Source of the DNA: Isoetes taiwanensis | Lineage: Eukaryota; Streptophyta; Lycopodiopsida; Isoetales; Isoetaceae | Assembly (NCBI GenBank): GCA_021234155.1 | Contig: JAJEKV010000026.1 | Coordinates: forward strand, 16,730,283-16,794,282 | Direction of reading: 5' to 3' | DNA: 64,000 bases | Notes under the pieces: generated by a model | The model's input: the letters and a program-made list of their open reading frames with translations, nothing else | What the model was told of the DNA's origin: nothing | The model's database searches: none | Position numbers and translations under genes: made by a program | Part shown: piece by piece, positions 22,793-34,185 of the stretch | Numbering within the stretch: position 1 is the stretch's first letter | How the letters are laid out: each line of letters begins with the position of its first letter

Positions 22793-24850
22793 CTACCTCG
22801 CCAGCGATATTTGGATATGGTCGAGAGCGTGGAGGTTGAGACATGGAAGGTGCTTCTTGTCTTTGTTGAGCTCTAGTGGTGGCATGAACATTAGCCAACG
22901 TCGCGGCCTTCGGCCAGCTTGCATGAGGTTCAAAATGCTTTGGCGAACTTTAGGCATAACATCGCGGCATGAGTTTCTCCAAGTCAGGTGCAAAGTGAAC
23001 CTTTTTGCTTCTTCATGAGGAATGGTGTCGACAAAGAAAGGCAGGTTGCGTGCCATTAGGAATAATGGTTAAGGGGCGTGGCATCCAGTCCGGGCGTGAA
23101 ACCAAACCAACCCAATTTGATGGTATCGGACGGGAGGATTAAGAGCCCGAAAAATTTCTTCCCCGTGCTTGTTGATCCATCCGAGGTTGATTGGCGTGGA
23201 GCTGGTTGATAAGCGTGATTGCCGAGGTGCGCCGAGGTGGCTTTCGAAGAAACGGGCCGGGCCTTGTTTGCCATTAGCAATTCGAGTTGGTAAGCCGTGA
23301 GGCGGACCGATGTGGTCTGATTTGTGCCGTGAAGCCGCACCAACTTGTGGAAGTTGAGGACACGCCGTGGTGGTATGACCCCATTCTTGGCAGTGGTAAC
23401 ACTGAGCTTTCGAAGGATCAAAAGGAGGACGTGTGTTGGGTCCCCGTTGTTGCTCCTGTTGCTGATAGAGTTGATTGGGTTGCGCCTGCAGTGGTGGCTG
23501 CTGATATTGCGATTGGTGCTGAGGTGTGGTTTGCACTTGATAAACCATTTTGTTGCGGAAAGGTGTAGGATGAGTGCGAGTGCACTCTTCCGTGGCATGA
23601 TTGCACATGTTGCATCTTTTACAATGAGGCGGGCCATTGGTGGAGTTGCACTCATTATAAGTGGCCTTGATATTTGCGAGATATGGCACCGGTCTGATCA
23701 GCTATTGTGGATTGGCATGTTGAGGTTGAACAGCAGTCTGGGGAACCATGACGGGTGGAATGAAAGGGAGCTCCTGAAGAGCCACGCCACGGGAGGAAAC
23801 ATTGACTGAGTGATTGACAAGGTCGATGGCCTGCTCCAAAGTCTTCGGGCGCAGGTATTCAGTCATGAGTCGGATAGCTGGAGGAAGTCCCTGGAGAAAC
23901 CAGACCAAGATCTGGCTCTGTGTGGGGTACTCCTTGAGTTTGCTGAGCAGAATGTGAAGACGATCTGCAAAATCCCGGGCGGACTCCGTGGGCTCTTGTT
24001 GAAGGTCATTGAGTTGCTTGAGATGAAGTTGATCATCATCCGTGGTCCCATAGTGAGAAAGAAAAGCAGCCATTTCGACCAATCCTCGCTTCCAAAGTGG
24101 CTTTTGTTGGACATGAGCCATTGATGAGGGGAGCCACGCAGTGTGGTGGAAAAGATGTGGAATTTCAGTTGAGGTTGCGCATGACCATTCAGGACAGCCA
24201 GAGCCTCAAATTCTTCCATGTGGGCCTGAGCACTTTGGTCTAAAGGTTTGCCTTTCGTGTTGCCAAAGGTGGGATAAGTCAGCTTAAGGGTCTGAAAGGT
24301 AGAGGTAAAAGTCTTTGATGACAGAAACATGATAGTGAGGATATTGAGGTGGAGTTGGAGGTGGTATGGTGCCGGAAAGACCCTGCTGAAGGGGTGGCTG
24401 AGGTGGAGGTACCGGAGGTGCCTGATCATTGGTTTTGAGGTCTGTAAGATTGTAAACAGAAGAGCGTGGGAAAGGTAGGGAAGGGAAATTCTCGGGAGGA
24501 GCAAAAGAGATATGTGGATATCCCCGCCCACCCGTAGGGAGATGATGGTTGTGAAGGCAGAGGCGCATGGCCGTAAGACGGATGGATAAAGGCATGTTCG
24601 GGGTATGAAAGTAAGGTTGAGCGTGTTGAGCCGGATATGGCTCCCCGATAGTGATGAGGAGACCGAGGTCGCGGAGCAATGTTTGCACGCTTGAGGCGGA
24701 GAATTTGGACGAGACATGACACGCAGGGGTGGGTGGCGCCGACCCGTTCCCTAGACCGAATGTGGCCTCCCTCAATGTCATAAGCGTATCCATACATGTC
24801 AATGCAACGCCTTCCCTTCGATGATGGCGCCCAAGCGGAGACGTCGTCAC
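22793..24850 (-). CDS. Gag of gypsy element 1 (frameshifted)
   Basis: The capsid-like part reads PQLKFHIFSTTLRGSPHQW and ESARDFADRLHILLSKLKE with ILVWFLQGLPPAIR, the usual plant gypsy Gag pattern. It is followed by two zinc knuckles: CKRCNMCNHATEEC (CX2CX3HX4C, slightly short) and CYHCQEWGHTTTAC (canonical CX2CX4HX4C) near 23600-23400. The N-terminal part (24850-24300) is Pro/Ser-rich. At least three frame changes occur. Confidence 0.75.
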
Positions 24851-24934
24851 CGGAAAGAAGTTCTTCCGGCGGAAGTTTCGGACGCATTACATGGCGGCGA
24901 AGAAAGGAAAATCGAATCGCGCGCAGCGGGCGCA

Positions 24935-25509
24935 TGTTTGGGGTCCTGGTTCGAACTCCTCGCAAGATGACCCTGTGAGGACCCGTGGATCTAACAAGAG
25001 AACCGGGCTATGTCACGCTGGATTTGCAAGAAAAGAACAAGAAGAAGAAAACAACTAAAGAGAATAATGAGAGGAAAATGATAAGCTTCCTTGATATCAA
25101 TGATGAACATACATGAGCTCTCGCAATCGAGAGAAGACCAAGAGAGACAAGACTCAAAACTCATCTAAAACTCATGTGCTAGCTCTACTCATATATATAG
25201 TACAATGGCCGTTGGCCCAATATAGACACTCGATGATCATCGGTGCCGACTCGGAAGGAGGCCTGATTTGCAGGAATATTGGCGGTGCCTCTTGAAGTGC
25301 CTAGAATTCACGCCGACGCTGGGCGGTGTGACGGGTCACTTGTCCGAGCGCCTCTTGTGGACGGACGCAGGCTTTGATCAAGTGGTCTATTGCTTGGTCT
25401 TCTGGCCGAGCCTTTGATGGCTGACCGGTGGTGGCGTTGTGGATCCTTGTTCTTGACCTGGTCCGTCGTATGCATGAATAGTCCTGTACCAGGAGGCACA
25501 GGACTAACA
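24935..25509 (-). repeat. 5' LTR of gypsy element 1
   Basis: 575 bp, the counterpart of 13291-13883. The minus-strand TATA box lies at about 25190-25202. The primer-binding stretch should follow at 24934 and below, where a tRNA-3'-end-like sequence with TTCGA and GGGCGCA is seen. Confidence 0.85.
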
Positions 25510-25514
25510 AAATT
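25510..25514. repeat. Target duplication of gypsy element 1 (AAATT), right copy
   Basis: AAATT directly after the LTR end; the partner is at 13286-13290. Confidence 0.75.
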
Positions 25515-25808
25515 GTTGAATTTCGGTTCAGGCAATTCTTGGAAACAATTAGTCCCTCCATTTTGCTTGAATTCAAGATGGGTAAGCCCGCCATCCACGA
25601 ATATGGCGGGCTACAGGCATTCATATTTCTGGCACCATTCAAGCTCATGATTCTCTCAGCCTGTCATTTGACGGGCGCGCACCCTACATGTCAATTGATC
25701 AATCACGCACGTCGTGTTTAAAACACGCCGCTTTTAAGCACTTGTAAGCGGCGTCCGGACGGTGATTTCTGCTACCCAGTACCGATTTTGCACCCTTAGG
25801 TCAATGAC

Positions 25809-28250
25809 ATGCAACATGCTAAAAAAAATGCCTCTAATGATGATGACCAAGGCAAGGAAAAATCCCCAAATGATGAAGATGATGCCCAAGGAAAGGAAAA
25901 GACTCCAAATGATGTTGATGATGGCAAAGGAAAGGAAAAGACCCCAAATGGAAAGGATGATGTCAAAGGAAAGGAAATTGTACTTTATACTCGGGTCGAT
26001 TGGAAAAACAAAAAGGTCAAGATCCTGCATGAATGCAACAGAGAGGTAGTAGGAGAAGGGACTATTGTTCTAGCAGATCCTATCAATGCAGTCAATGATG
26101 AAAGATTAAAGGAGGACGGATTAGGTGTGGCAATCTCAAAATTATATGACAATTGGAAGGAAAAGGGGTCAGGCAAACAAGAATGCCTTGCTTGTTTGAA
26201 CCAACTAGAGGTTGCAACTATTGTGGCATGGCCTAGGGACAGTATTCAACTGGAGGGGAACTACATGTTTCCTATAGATGCAGAATCATTGTCAATAATG
26301 TTCACACAGTGTAGCAAGAGGCCACTTCCAACTTTCAAACATTATCCCACCAAAAGATGCAAGTCAGATTATGATTGTTCTCCTGAAGCCCTGATGAAGG
26401 TTAGAGGAAGTGAATGTTGTTGGGCCTCTTGTATTAGAATGTTCATAATAGACGAGATGGTGGGAGCAAGAGCTATATATCAGGAACATATGTACACCAT
26501 ATTTGGCTATGGAATTCAGGATGAAAGATCAAAGAAGAAAAGATTTCCATTTAACGGAAAGTGGATATGTTCAAAAGCATGGATGGCTATACATGACACA
26601 ACTGACAAAAGAGACATGAAAATGCAGTAGAATTGCATTGCACGGGAACACTGGTCTGGTAAGGCCTATCTCAAGAACTATAGCTGCAAAGGAAATATTT
26701 GAAAGATATGTGGATTTCAATGTAGAAAACATGCCAGAGTAAGAAGGATGAATAGGATAGAGTTGTTGTTGAAAAGAGTTTGCCATCCCATTGTACCTAG
26801 AAGAGCATATTAGAGGAAATAAATGCATTGCTTTGGGAACTTGAAGTGGCCTCTATATCCCAGCCCAGTTTTAGTAGGCTATGGAATAAGCATTTCAAGC
26901 ATGTGACCATAGCAACTTCAAACAACTTTGCAAAGTGCAAAAGGGCTAAGATAAGGGAACATATGAAGGACTATATGACAGATCAACTATCATGTAGATC
27001 AACTTATTGGATGTGGAGGACCTTATCTGCAATGGAACCTAATAACTATCTATGTATTATCCATGATAAAATGGACCAACAAAAGACTTGTCTTCCAGAA
27101 TTCAAGTACATACCTAAGTCATGTGGAAGATCATACCCTTTGCAGATTTCAATGAATGGGGCAATCACATGCATGGATAGTCTCAAACTTACTATGGTCA
27201 TGTCGATTTGGAGTTGTGGAGTGATGGTCCAGATTTTCACATTGGGAGTATCATGAGGTGTTTAAGAAACTATGAGAATGGTTATAATGGTCACCTCCAG
27301 GATCCTATAGCTAGCCAGGCACTACATAGTGCATTGTTGGATGGAAATCCTAATAGTATTGAAAAGTTTAGCAAGACAAGGTTTAGGAGGCATGGACCTA
27401 GTGAAATGTTTGAGCTTCAACATCTCGTGCTAAACCTCGAGATCTGCCTAGAAAGCTCCTCTTGCGCCTTGATGATTGTGCTGGTCAAAATAAGAACAGG
27501 TGGATGTTTTCTTTCCTATCCTACTTAATAGCTGTGGGTATTTTAAAAAGAGTCAATTTGGGGTTCCTAATGCCCGAACATACTCATGAGGATATGGATG
27601 CATTGTTTGGAAAATATAGTGACGGCTTGAGACAACAGACAGTGACCAACTTTTCTAGTCTATTGAAAATATTTCATGGATGTACTACTCCATCTCCTAT
27701 AGGATCTCTCATAGAAGAAGTGTCTGATTGGAAGAGTTTTGTGGATGGTTATGCTCTCGACATATAAGGTCATTCTAGACCTCTTCAATTCACTTTTTGG
27801 GTGAGAGAAGGGATTCCAATCATGCAATGGAAAATGAGACCCTCATAGGAGAAGTGGAGAGGTGGGGCAGAAATTTGGCACAAGGATGCGAATGGCGAGC
27901 CTATGATACCTCCAGGTCAACCAAAAGCTCTAAAACTGACTGAAGAATTGGGATTGACTAAGGATGGCATCAATGACTACATCAAGCATTGGCAAACTAA
28001 TTCGTAGACTAATCGTGCATTGATAGATTACTGGAAGAAGGTGATTAACTTGTTGGATGAGGTAGACACATCCTCAGAAGAGCTAAAAGAAGGGTGGTTC
28101 CCTAAAAGTAGGTGGAAAACATTAGCAGGTGCTGCCGAAGATGATGGTAATAATAGTAGCATTGTTAAGGCATATACTCCTCCTCAACCTGACAAACACT
28201 ATGTTGACCCTAAGAAAGATAGGGCAAAATATCTAGGCATGGATTTATAA
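25809..28250 (+). pseudogene. DUF7869-type transposon gene (decayed)
   Basis: The first 270 codons are open (25809-26630). They comprise a repetitive acidic/lysine-rich start, a module with CLNQLEVATIVAWP, and FNGKWICSKAWMAIHD, similar to the KxVCxxAFxxxxGI helix before DUF7869 domains. After several stops the frame resumes as LRLDDCAGQNKNRWMFSFL and LMPEHTHEDMDALFGKYS (about 27450-27630). This is the DUF7869 signature (L-D-N/D-x(2)-x-E/Q-N-K-N, then HTHEDxDxLF). The tail ends at 28250 with KDRAKYLGMDL. Such genes are abundant in plant and animal transposon-like loci; their exact reaction is not established. Stops at about 26631, 26700-27200 and 27770 make it a pseudogene. Confidence 0.65.
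25830..25980 (+). repeat. 39-bp tandem repeat coding 13-residue units
   Basis: Four imperfect units of the form PNDxDDxKGKEKT at the N-terminus of the DUF7869-type protein. They encode a flexible charged arm. Confidence 0.8.
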
Positions 28251-29100
28251 ATATTCTTTCCTTCTATTAGAATTGCATTATGTTGAACAACTTTGGTTCG
28301 TCTTCATCCTCCTCTTCAGAATCATTTCTTCGTTATCACCTTCTTTGTGTGGAGTATATAAGATCAATATATGTTAATTTTCTTAGGTTCTTTCTCTTTT
28401 CCTTTATATCTATCGTTATTTCTATTTCATTGCCATCCTCATCACACATAACCGGCCCCCCCTTGACTTAGTGATTCCAATTTTTCCATTGTATCCTTGC
28501 CCTGGCCAAGCAAGATGTAATAAGAAGCAAATGCAAATGGCAAAGAAATATAAGTTGTCGCCTTAATTACAAGCATGCAACCCGAGGGAGCTCGCTGCAC
28601 TGCATTCTTCAAGAATGTTTTTGATCCTTGCAAATGGATGTTGCTTCCTCTATAGCTGATTTTAGAATCCAAATGCCAGGAATACCAATAAAGCACAATC
28701 ATTGAGAAAAAGCACTATAGGTAAACCCTAAAGCAACATCGTGATAGCACGTGAGATTGCCATTGTTTCCCATGATGTCGATCTCGTTACAATAGAAAGG
28801 ATTGACAATCACCACAATTTCCTTGTTAGCATGTGAAGCAGAACATTCCAAAAACTTTACATAACATTCCATGGCGATGTAGACGCAAGATACAAAAAGA
28901 TGCGCATGAGCTAAAAAGCACTATAAGTGCAGAACAAAAAGTAGCCATTGTGTGTGCATTAGAAAATAATACAATAAAGCCGTTGTAAAGATTCGCCCGT
29001 ACTCTTTAGAATAAGGATTAGGGTTAGGGTTAGGGATCAGATCACACGTTAGGGTAAGGGATTAGATCACACAATGTGAAAAGTAGCATGTGAAAAAAAA
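28251..29100. other. Intergenic stretch with short telomere-like motif
   Basis: No supported gene. A minus-strand frame at 28442-28702 (86 codons) is open but unrecognised. At 29014-29075 there are three GGGTTAG units and a nearby duplicated word TTAGGG...ATCAGATCACAC. This is too short and not of the plant TTTAGGG type to be a telomere remnant with confidence. Confidence 0.4.
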
Positions 29101-29561
29101 AAGCACACTTCTTTTGTCCGAGATATTTAGCATTTTCTTGGATTTGCCAACTTCTATCGACGTCTTATTCGAGATTATTTGGAGGTTGCCCTTCCTTTGA
29201 CACGCTTCACGGCAAAGAATGTGCCATTTGAATAAAGCTCAAAGCAGAAACCTCCTTCATAATCCCAAAGCATGCTTTTATTACGACACCAATTCTTGTC
29301 CATGTAGATCCTTCTTGGCAGTATCCTATCGCAGGAAGGGGATGACCATGAATTGCATCCGATCTCTTATTATTTTTGAAAGTTTTAGGTTGCAGAAATT
29401 ATGACAAAGAGTTGTTGGTGATAGTTGATTCTTTCGAGGAGTGGAGACATTTCCTGGGGTTTTCTGGAAGGATCCCCTCATAAGGTCACAATCTACACTG
29501 ATCATTGAAATCTGGAATATTTTTAATGATCGAGTACTGCCTGGGACCTCTTCAAGGAAAG

Positions 29562-29812
29562 GGGCAAAAGTATGCTAGTGGGTATCAAAAAAACGCGGCC
29601 CCAGCACTTAGATCAGCACCCTGGATGTACTATTCTATCATAGTATTCCACTTGTTATTAATTGGAGTTGTTACATATTTCTATTGATTACCTAATTACC
29701 GTGTGCTAGTACCAGTAACACCTTAAACAAGCTGCCATATGGGGTGCTATATGAGTGCTGTCAGCATGTGTCCGGACGCCTGCTTTTGATACCCACCAGC
29801 ATACTTTTGCCC
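29562..29812. mobile_element. MITE with 29-bp terminal inverted repeats
   Basis: The left end starts GGGCAAAAGTATGCTAG and the right end is its near-perfect complement (one mismatch in 29). The element is 251 bp with no coding capacity. It sits inside the RNase H part of gypsy element 3. Left and right flanks share AAAG, too short for a safe target duplication. The superfamily is not assigned. Confidence 0.75.
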
Positions 29813-31379
29813 AAAGCCCTGACGTCTTGTCTTGACGCTCCTACCTTTAGCCTAAACTGAGTGATCCAACATTTGGTTAACAATCACAAGTTATTTTAGG
29901 GCTTGATTGGTTCCAGCTTATGGCCATCACTTTGTTCGAGAGGTCTCATGATACATCTTTGCTAGGCATTTCTACCATTGGATCCATTGGCTCAAAATGT
30001 ATTTTTACATCATCTTCTTGGCAAATGCGATCGGACTATGATCATTTTAAGATTCGAGATGGATTTCTATTTTGTGATGGGCTTTTATATGTTCCAGATG
30101 GTGCTTCTAGGCTTCGAGTTCTCTAGGCTTGCCATGACTCACCTACAGCTGAACATTTGGAGTAGCCAAAACTCTTGAACTTATTAGTCGAGAGTATTGG
30201 TGGCCTGGGCTCCGCTGCTCTGTAGAGGTTTTCATTCGATCCTATGACATCTGCTATAGAGTGAAGGTTCCAAGACATCTTCCTCGTGGTCTTCTTCAGC
30301 CGCTGCATATTCCAGATGGATCTTAAAAGAGTATTTCTTTGGATTTTATTCCAGAGTTGCTTCTACCTCGAGGTCATGATGCCGCCATGATAGTTGTTGA
30401 TCGCTTATCTAAGATGGCTCATTTTATTCGTTGCAACGTCACCATCACTATTGACCTTCTTCTTCATAAAGTATTCAGACTTCATGGATTGTCGGACAAC
30501 ATCGTCAATGATTGTGGACCTCAGCTCGTTGCAGGCTTTTGGAAGTGCTTTTGGAGTTATTATATATTGACCACTCGTTGACTTTCATCATCATCAAGGA
30601 AGTAATGGGCAAGCAGAGCACACTAATCAAATTTTGAAATAATATTTGAGGTGATTTATCAGGTACAAGCAGGATGATTGGGTCGATTTATTTTCGTTAG
30701 TTGGGTTTGCCCATAATAACTCAATATATGCTTCCACTAGCCAGACTCCATTCTTTTTGAACTCTAGCCAGCATCCTTATTCGCCTCTAGTGCCGTTGGA
30801 TATGACTCGATCAATCTTAGTGCTGAGTCTTAGCTCGAGAAACTCTAGGCTCTTCAATATCTTCAACACCATCTTCTTCGCGCACAAGAACATGGCATCA
30901 TGTTAATTTACATCATCAGGAAGCTCCTACATTTTATGTCAGTGACCTTATCTAGCTTCTGCGTAGGGACCTCCCTACCTGGCATCCCTACAACAAGTTT
31001 GACTATTGCCACGGCTCAGATCAGTATTATGGCATTTCGGCTCGAGCTTCCTTCAGTTATTCGTCTCCATCCAATATTTCATATTTCACTATTAAAGCCA
31101 TACACGTCTCATCCCTTTCCAGATTGAGTTCCTCTGCTGCCTCCATCGATAAAAATTGACGATCACGAGGAGTTTGAGGTTCGAGGGATACTGGACTCTA
31201 AGTTTCTTCGTTGGTGATTGTATTACTTTGTCGATTGGGAACGGCTAAGTGATAGAACCTAGGAGCCTGCTGGAAATTCGACTAATGCTCATGATAAAAT
31301 TGCAGAGTTCCATCGACATTACCTGGATAAGTCAAGTTTGGGTACTCCAGCTCCAGCTCCAAGGACTCAAGGGGGATGA

Positions 31380-32000
31380 TGTGACGGCTAAGAACTCAAG
31401 GAGGATGGTGTGACGACTATGTGGATGTTATACCTGTATGTACAAAGATGGTTGCCATATGGATGCAAAAAGATAATTGCACAAGGCAAAGTTTGAACTT
31501 GCAACTCTCTGCATGCAAGCTATATACCTTTATCAACTGAGCTACCAATTTTCCTTTACAACATGCTCTGCATCATTCTCATATGTGCATCAATTTTCAG
31601 GAGGTTCACTTTCTAGAACCTACAGGCACGTGCGACACTTGGCGCAATCTCATCCGCTAGACTGGTGCGATCTCAACCATTGGTTTAGATATATCTATCT
31701 ATCTACTCTATATATGTTCTTATGTTTGTCGCGCTTATCCGACCGTCCGTTCGAGATCCGACAGCTCACGTGGCTTTGGGACGTATCCTACGGCCCAGAT
31801 GGCTTGGGAGTTTATATATAATTCATATAGACGCGATCCTACGGTCCAGGTTGATTTGATCCTGATCGTCGGTCCGAGATCCTACGGCTCACGTTGCTTT
31901 GGGACACATCCTGCGGTACATGACTTTGGGAATTATATGTAATAGATCCTATGGCTCATGTTGCGTGAGATCTCGACCCTTGATCGAATCCAAGATCCTA
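31380..32000 (+). repeat. 3' LTR of gypsy element 3 (right end uncertain)
   Basis: Starts TGTGACGGC directly after a purine run. It contains repeated words of the form GATCCTACGGCCCA at about 31790-32010. The other LTR is missing, so its end is not fixed. Confidence 0.5.
31483..31560 (-). other. tRNA-derived sequence in the LTR of element 3
   Basis: Read on the minus strand it has a D-arm/A-box-like TAGCTCAGTTGAT, a central TTGCATGC, and a T-arm/B-box-like AGTTCAAACTTT at tRNA spacing. It could be a tRNA-Ala(TGC)-like pseudogene or SINE head. The acceptor stem is not convincing. Confidence 0.4.
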
Positions 32001-32408
32001 CGGCCCAAGTTGAATGCTCATCCCTTAGGAAAAGGCTTTCAAAATTTTGCCCTTGTATTCTGCTCTGATATTAAGTATTTCCAGTGTTCCAGCGTATTCT
32101 ATGCATATCCCATATTTTCCCTTGTTTTCGAGTAGGCTCATGATATAGATGGCTTCTTCAAGTAGCCCATGATGGATATATACTACAGATGGGAACTGGT
32201 AGGGCATTTAGCTGAAACAGATGGAGAGGAGCAAACATCAAGCTATGTTGCATCAAATCCATGTGAAACAATAGCAATAGAAAATGACAAGAAGACCAAA
32301 ATCTAGTCCAATGATCTTCCTTTGTTCTAGTTGGCATAGCAGAAAGCATAAAATCTTCTTTAAGGAGAAGGCACAATAGAAAAAGCTATAGCAATTTCTA
32401 AAGATAGA

Positions 32409-32905
32409 ATGCTACAATATCAGAAGCCATGGTGCAGGAGTATCCAAAGCACATGGAGAAGAAGTTTGTACCCGTCATGTATTGACATGACTAGGGTTAA
32501 TGACCTTTATAAACTTAAAATCCTTAGGCATGTTTGCTTATTGAAGCTAGACGGTGCGCATTGGGTGTCAAGCCCCTTAAGGATTTTGTATTTGGTGTTG
32601 GGGTCAAATAGTAGGGCAATAGTAGCTGAAGCATTACATCAGTTGGAGGTAGCAACCATTGGTGGGATTCAAATAATCCAGCATGCAAATGATGAACCAC
32701 GAATCGTAGTAACTTGGCCAATAGGCTCCCATTTCATGCTAGATTTGAAGGGTTTTATATCCCTTATTAAGGACCAAAAATGTCCTGCTATGTATAGAGA
32801 AGACCAAAATGACTAAGAGAGGTAACAGGATATCAGATCATTTTTAGACCCACCATTGGTATGCCACATGCCAATTGTGTGGGTGCAGTCATTACAATAC
32901 AAGAG
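32409..32905 (+). pseudogene. Fragment related to the DUF7869-type gene, with Cys motif
   Basis: The open frame 32409-32816 includes ALHQLEVATIGG and VVTWPIGSHFML. This is the same module as CLNQLEVATIVAWPRDS at 26.2 kb. About 35 bp further on, the sequence encodes WYATCQLCGCSHYNTRDW just before a GTATGA donor-like site. The Cys-x2-Cys-x-Cys-x-His pattern suggests metal binding. It recurs on the minus strand near 50.4 kb. Confidence 0.4.
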
Positions 32906-33689
32906 ATTGGTATGAATTTTCCTCTCTTTTCTTCCTTCTGGTATCAAGGTAATTAAGGCTTCAAAAGGATTACTTCTTTCAAAACGTCAGATTTCTAAAC
33001 GTCAGATTTCTTAGAGTTGTGGGAATGGCATTTCATGATAGTCTAAAATGTTATAAAGTAGTAATTGATTGCAGCAGTACAGATTTCAGCAGTACTGCCA
33101 TACAATTTTTAGATTCTGCAACCAATTTGTGTAGACTGATGGGAACTTCTATATCCAAGAAAAATGATACTTGCAAGGGTAAATTATCCTACATAACTTC
33201 CAGGCCATTTTAATAGTGGCATACAATCTGGAGCTCGATTGCATTGCAATGGCATTCTTTTGATATTAGTTACCATGTGGAAAAAGACAGATTAAACGAG
33301 AATCAGCAGAGGACAATGATCTGCAAATTTTACAAAAATTGCAGATTAGCTAGAAGTTGCAATTATGCCGATATATTTTATGAAGAAGTGTTGAATCTTC
33401 ACACAAGATCAATTTAGCTGTGCCGAATTAGATGGGTTCTTTTTTTGTGCATAGGTTCTAGCTTATGATTTGGGGTCAGATTTATGGAGCTTGCTTCCTT
33501 GCTTCCCATTTACAATCATGATCCAAAGGGACGAACCTATGGTGGGGTTTGATCTGGATTTTGGATTAAATGTGTCATGTCCTATGAAGAAAAGGAATTA
33601 AATTGCATCTTCTGCTGGCATTCAATATAAGTAAAGTGTCACATATAAATTACAATAAGTGTAGTTTTATTTGGAATAATAGGTGTAGT

Positions 33690-34185
33690 TTGCTTCCACT
33701 TCTCCCCCCCCTCTCCATTGCCGCCATTGAATCTCCACCTGCTGCCCCTGCCAACAAATAGGAATTGTGCCTCCGCATAGTCTCCTGGAATTGTCGGGCT
33801 TCCCATGGCAGAAGGGAGATAGTCTCAACTTAGTTGTCGCAGACATGGATCTCATCTTCCTCATGGAAACATGGGAGCATGCAGGACACAGGACCTGACT
33901 TGCCAGGATACCAGCACTACTCAATCTTCAATGATTGCACAGGAAAGCGGGGGCATGGGGGGGGTTGCCTGCTACTACCGAACAACCTTGGCACAATCAA
34001 TCTCCTTGTTCAAGACAGACAAGCACAACCGATACCTGTGGGTGCGTGTGCAAAACTGCAGTAGCAGACCCCTCTTTGTGGCAGCCTGCTACTTTCCACA
34101 TGCAGAAAGCAACTTCTATCACACCCACTCGGATGTGGATAGGCTGGACCCCTATGTCTATCTATATGATGACATACAGCAGCAT
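33690..34185 (+). mobile_element. LINE, 5' part with endonuclease start
   Basis: The plus-strand frame reads LRIVSWNCR (endonuclease motif I), DMDLIFLMETWEH (the catalytic Glu region) and GGVACYYRTTLAQSI, then LFVAACYFPHAES. This is the start of an APE-type endonuclease of a non-LTR retrotransposon. A small frameshift lies near 33830. It is cut at 34185 by gypsy element 2 and resumes at 46318. No ORF1 is seen, so the LINE may be 5'-truncated. Confidence 0.8.
34181..34185. repeat. Target duplication AGCAT (left)
   Basis: Matches 46318-46322. The LINE endonuclease frame continues from one to the other. Confidence 0.85.

Larger units (their letters stand above)
13291..25509 (-). mobile_element. 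Gypsy element 1 (Ty3/gypsy LTR retrotransposon, minus strand)
   Basis: Two LTRs (13291-13883 and 24935-25509) start TGTTTGGGG and end CTAACA. AAATT flanks the whole at 13286-13290 and 25510-25514. The order on the minus strand is LTR, gag, protease region, RT, RNase H, integrase, further ORFs, LTR. The LTRs differ by many small indels, so it is old or poorly polished. All coding parts are frameshifted. Unusual parts are a CT-rich expansion inside RNase H, 3.8 kb of extra sequence after pol, and an antisense unit. Confidence 0.9.
29105..32000 (+). mobile_element. Gypsy element 3, 5'-truncated (plus strand)
   Basis: It begins inside the RT thumb ([15 protein letters not shown]) and continues through RNase H (GSPHKVTIYTDH), the integrase zinc region (HFKIRDGFLFCDGLLYVP), integrase core (HDAAMIVVDRLSKMAHF, then the Asp-containing DNIVNDCGPQ), and a chromodomain-like end (FEVRGILDSKFLR, YFVDWERLSD). 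A polypurine run CAAGGGGGATGA precedes an LTR start TGTGACGG at 31380. No gag or 5' LTR is found. Stops and shifts are frequent. Confidence 0.75.

Noticed and set aside
29014-29075. Interstitial telomere
   Set aside because: Only three GGGTTAG units, not the usual plant heptamer, with no array around them.
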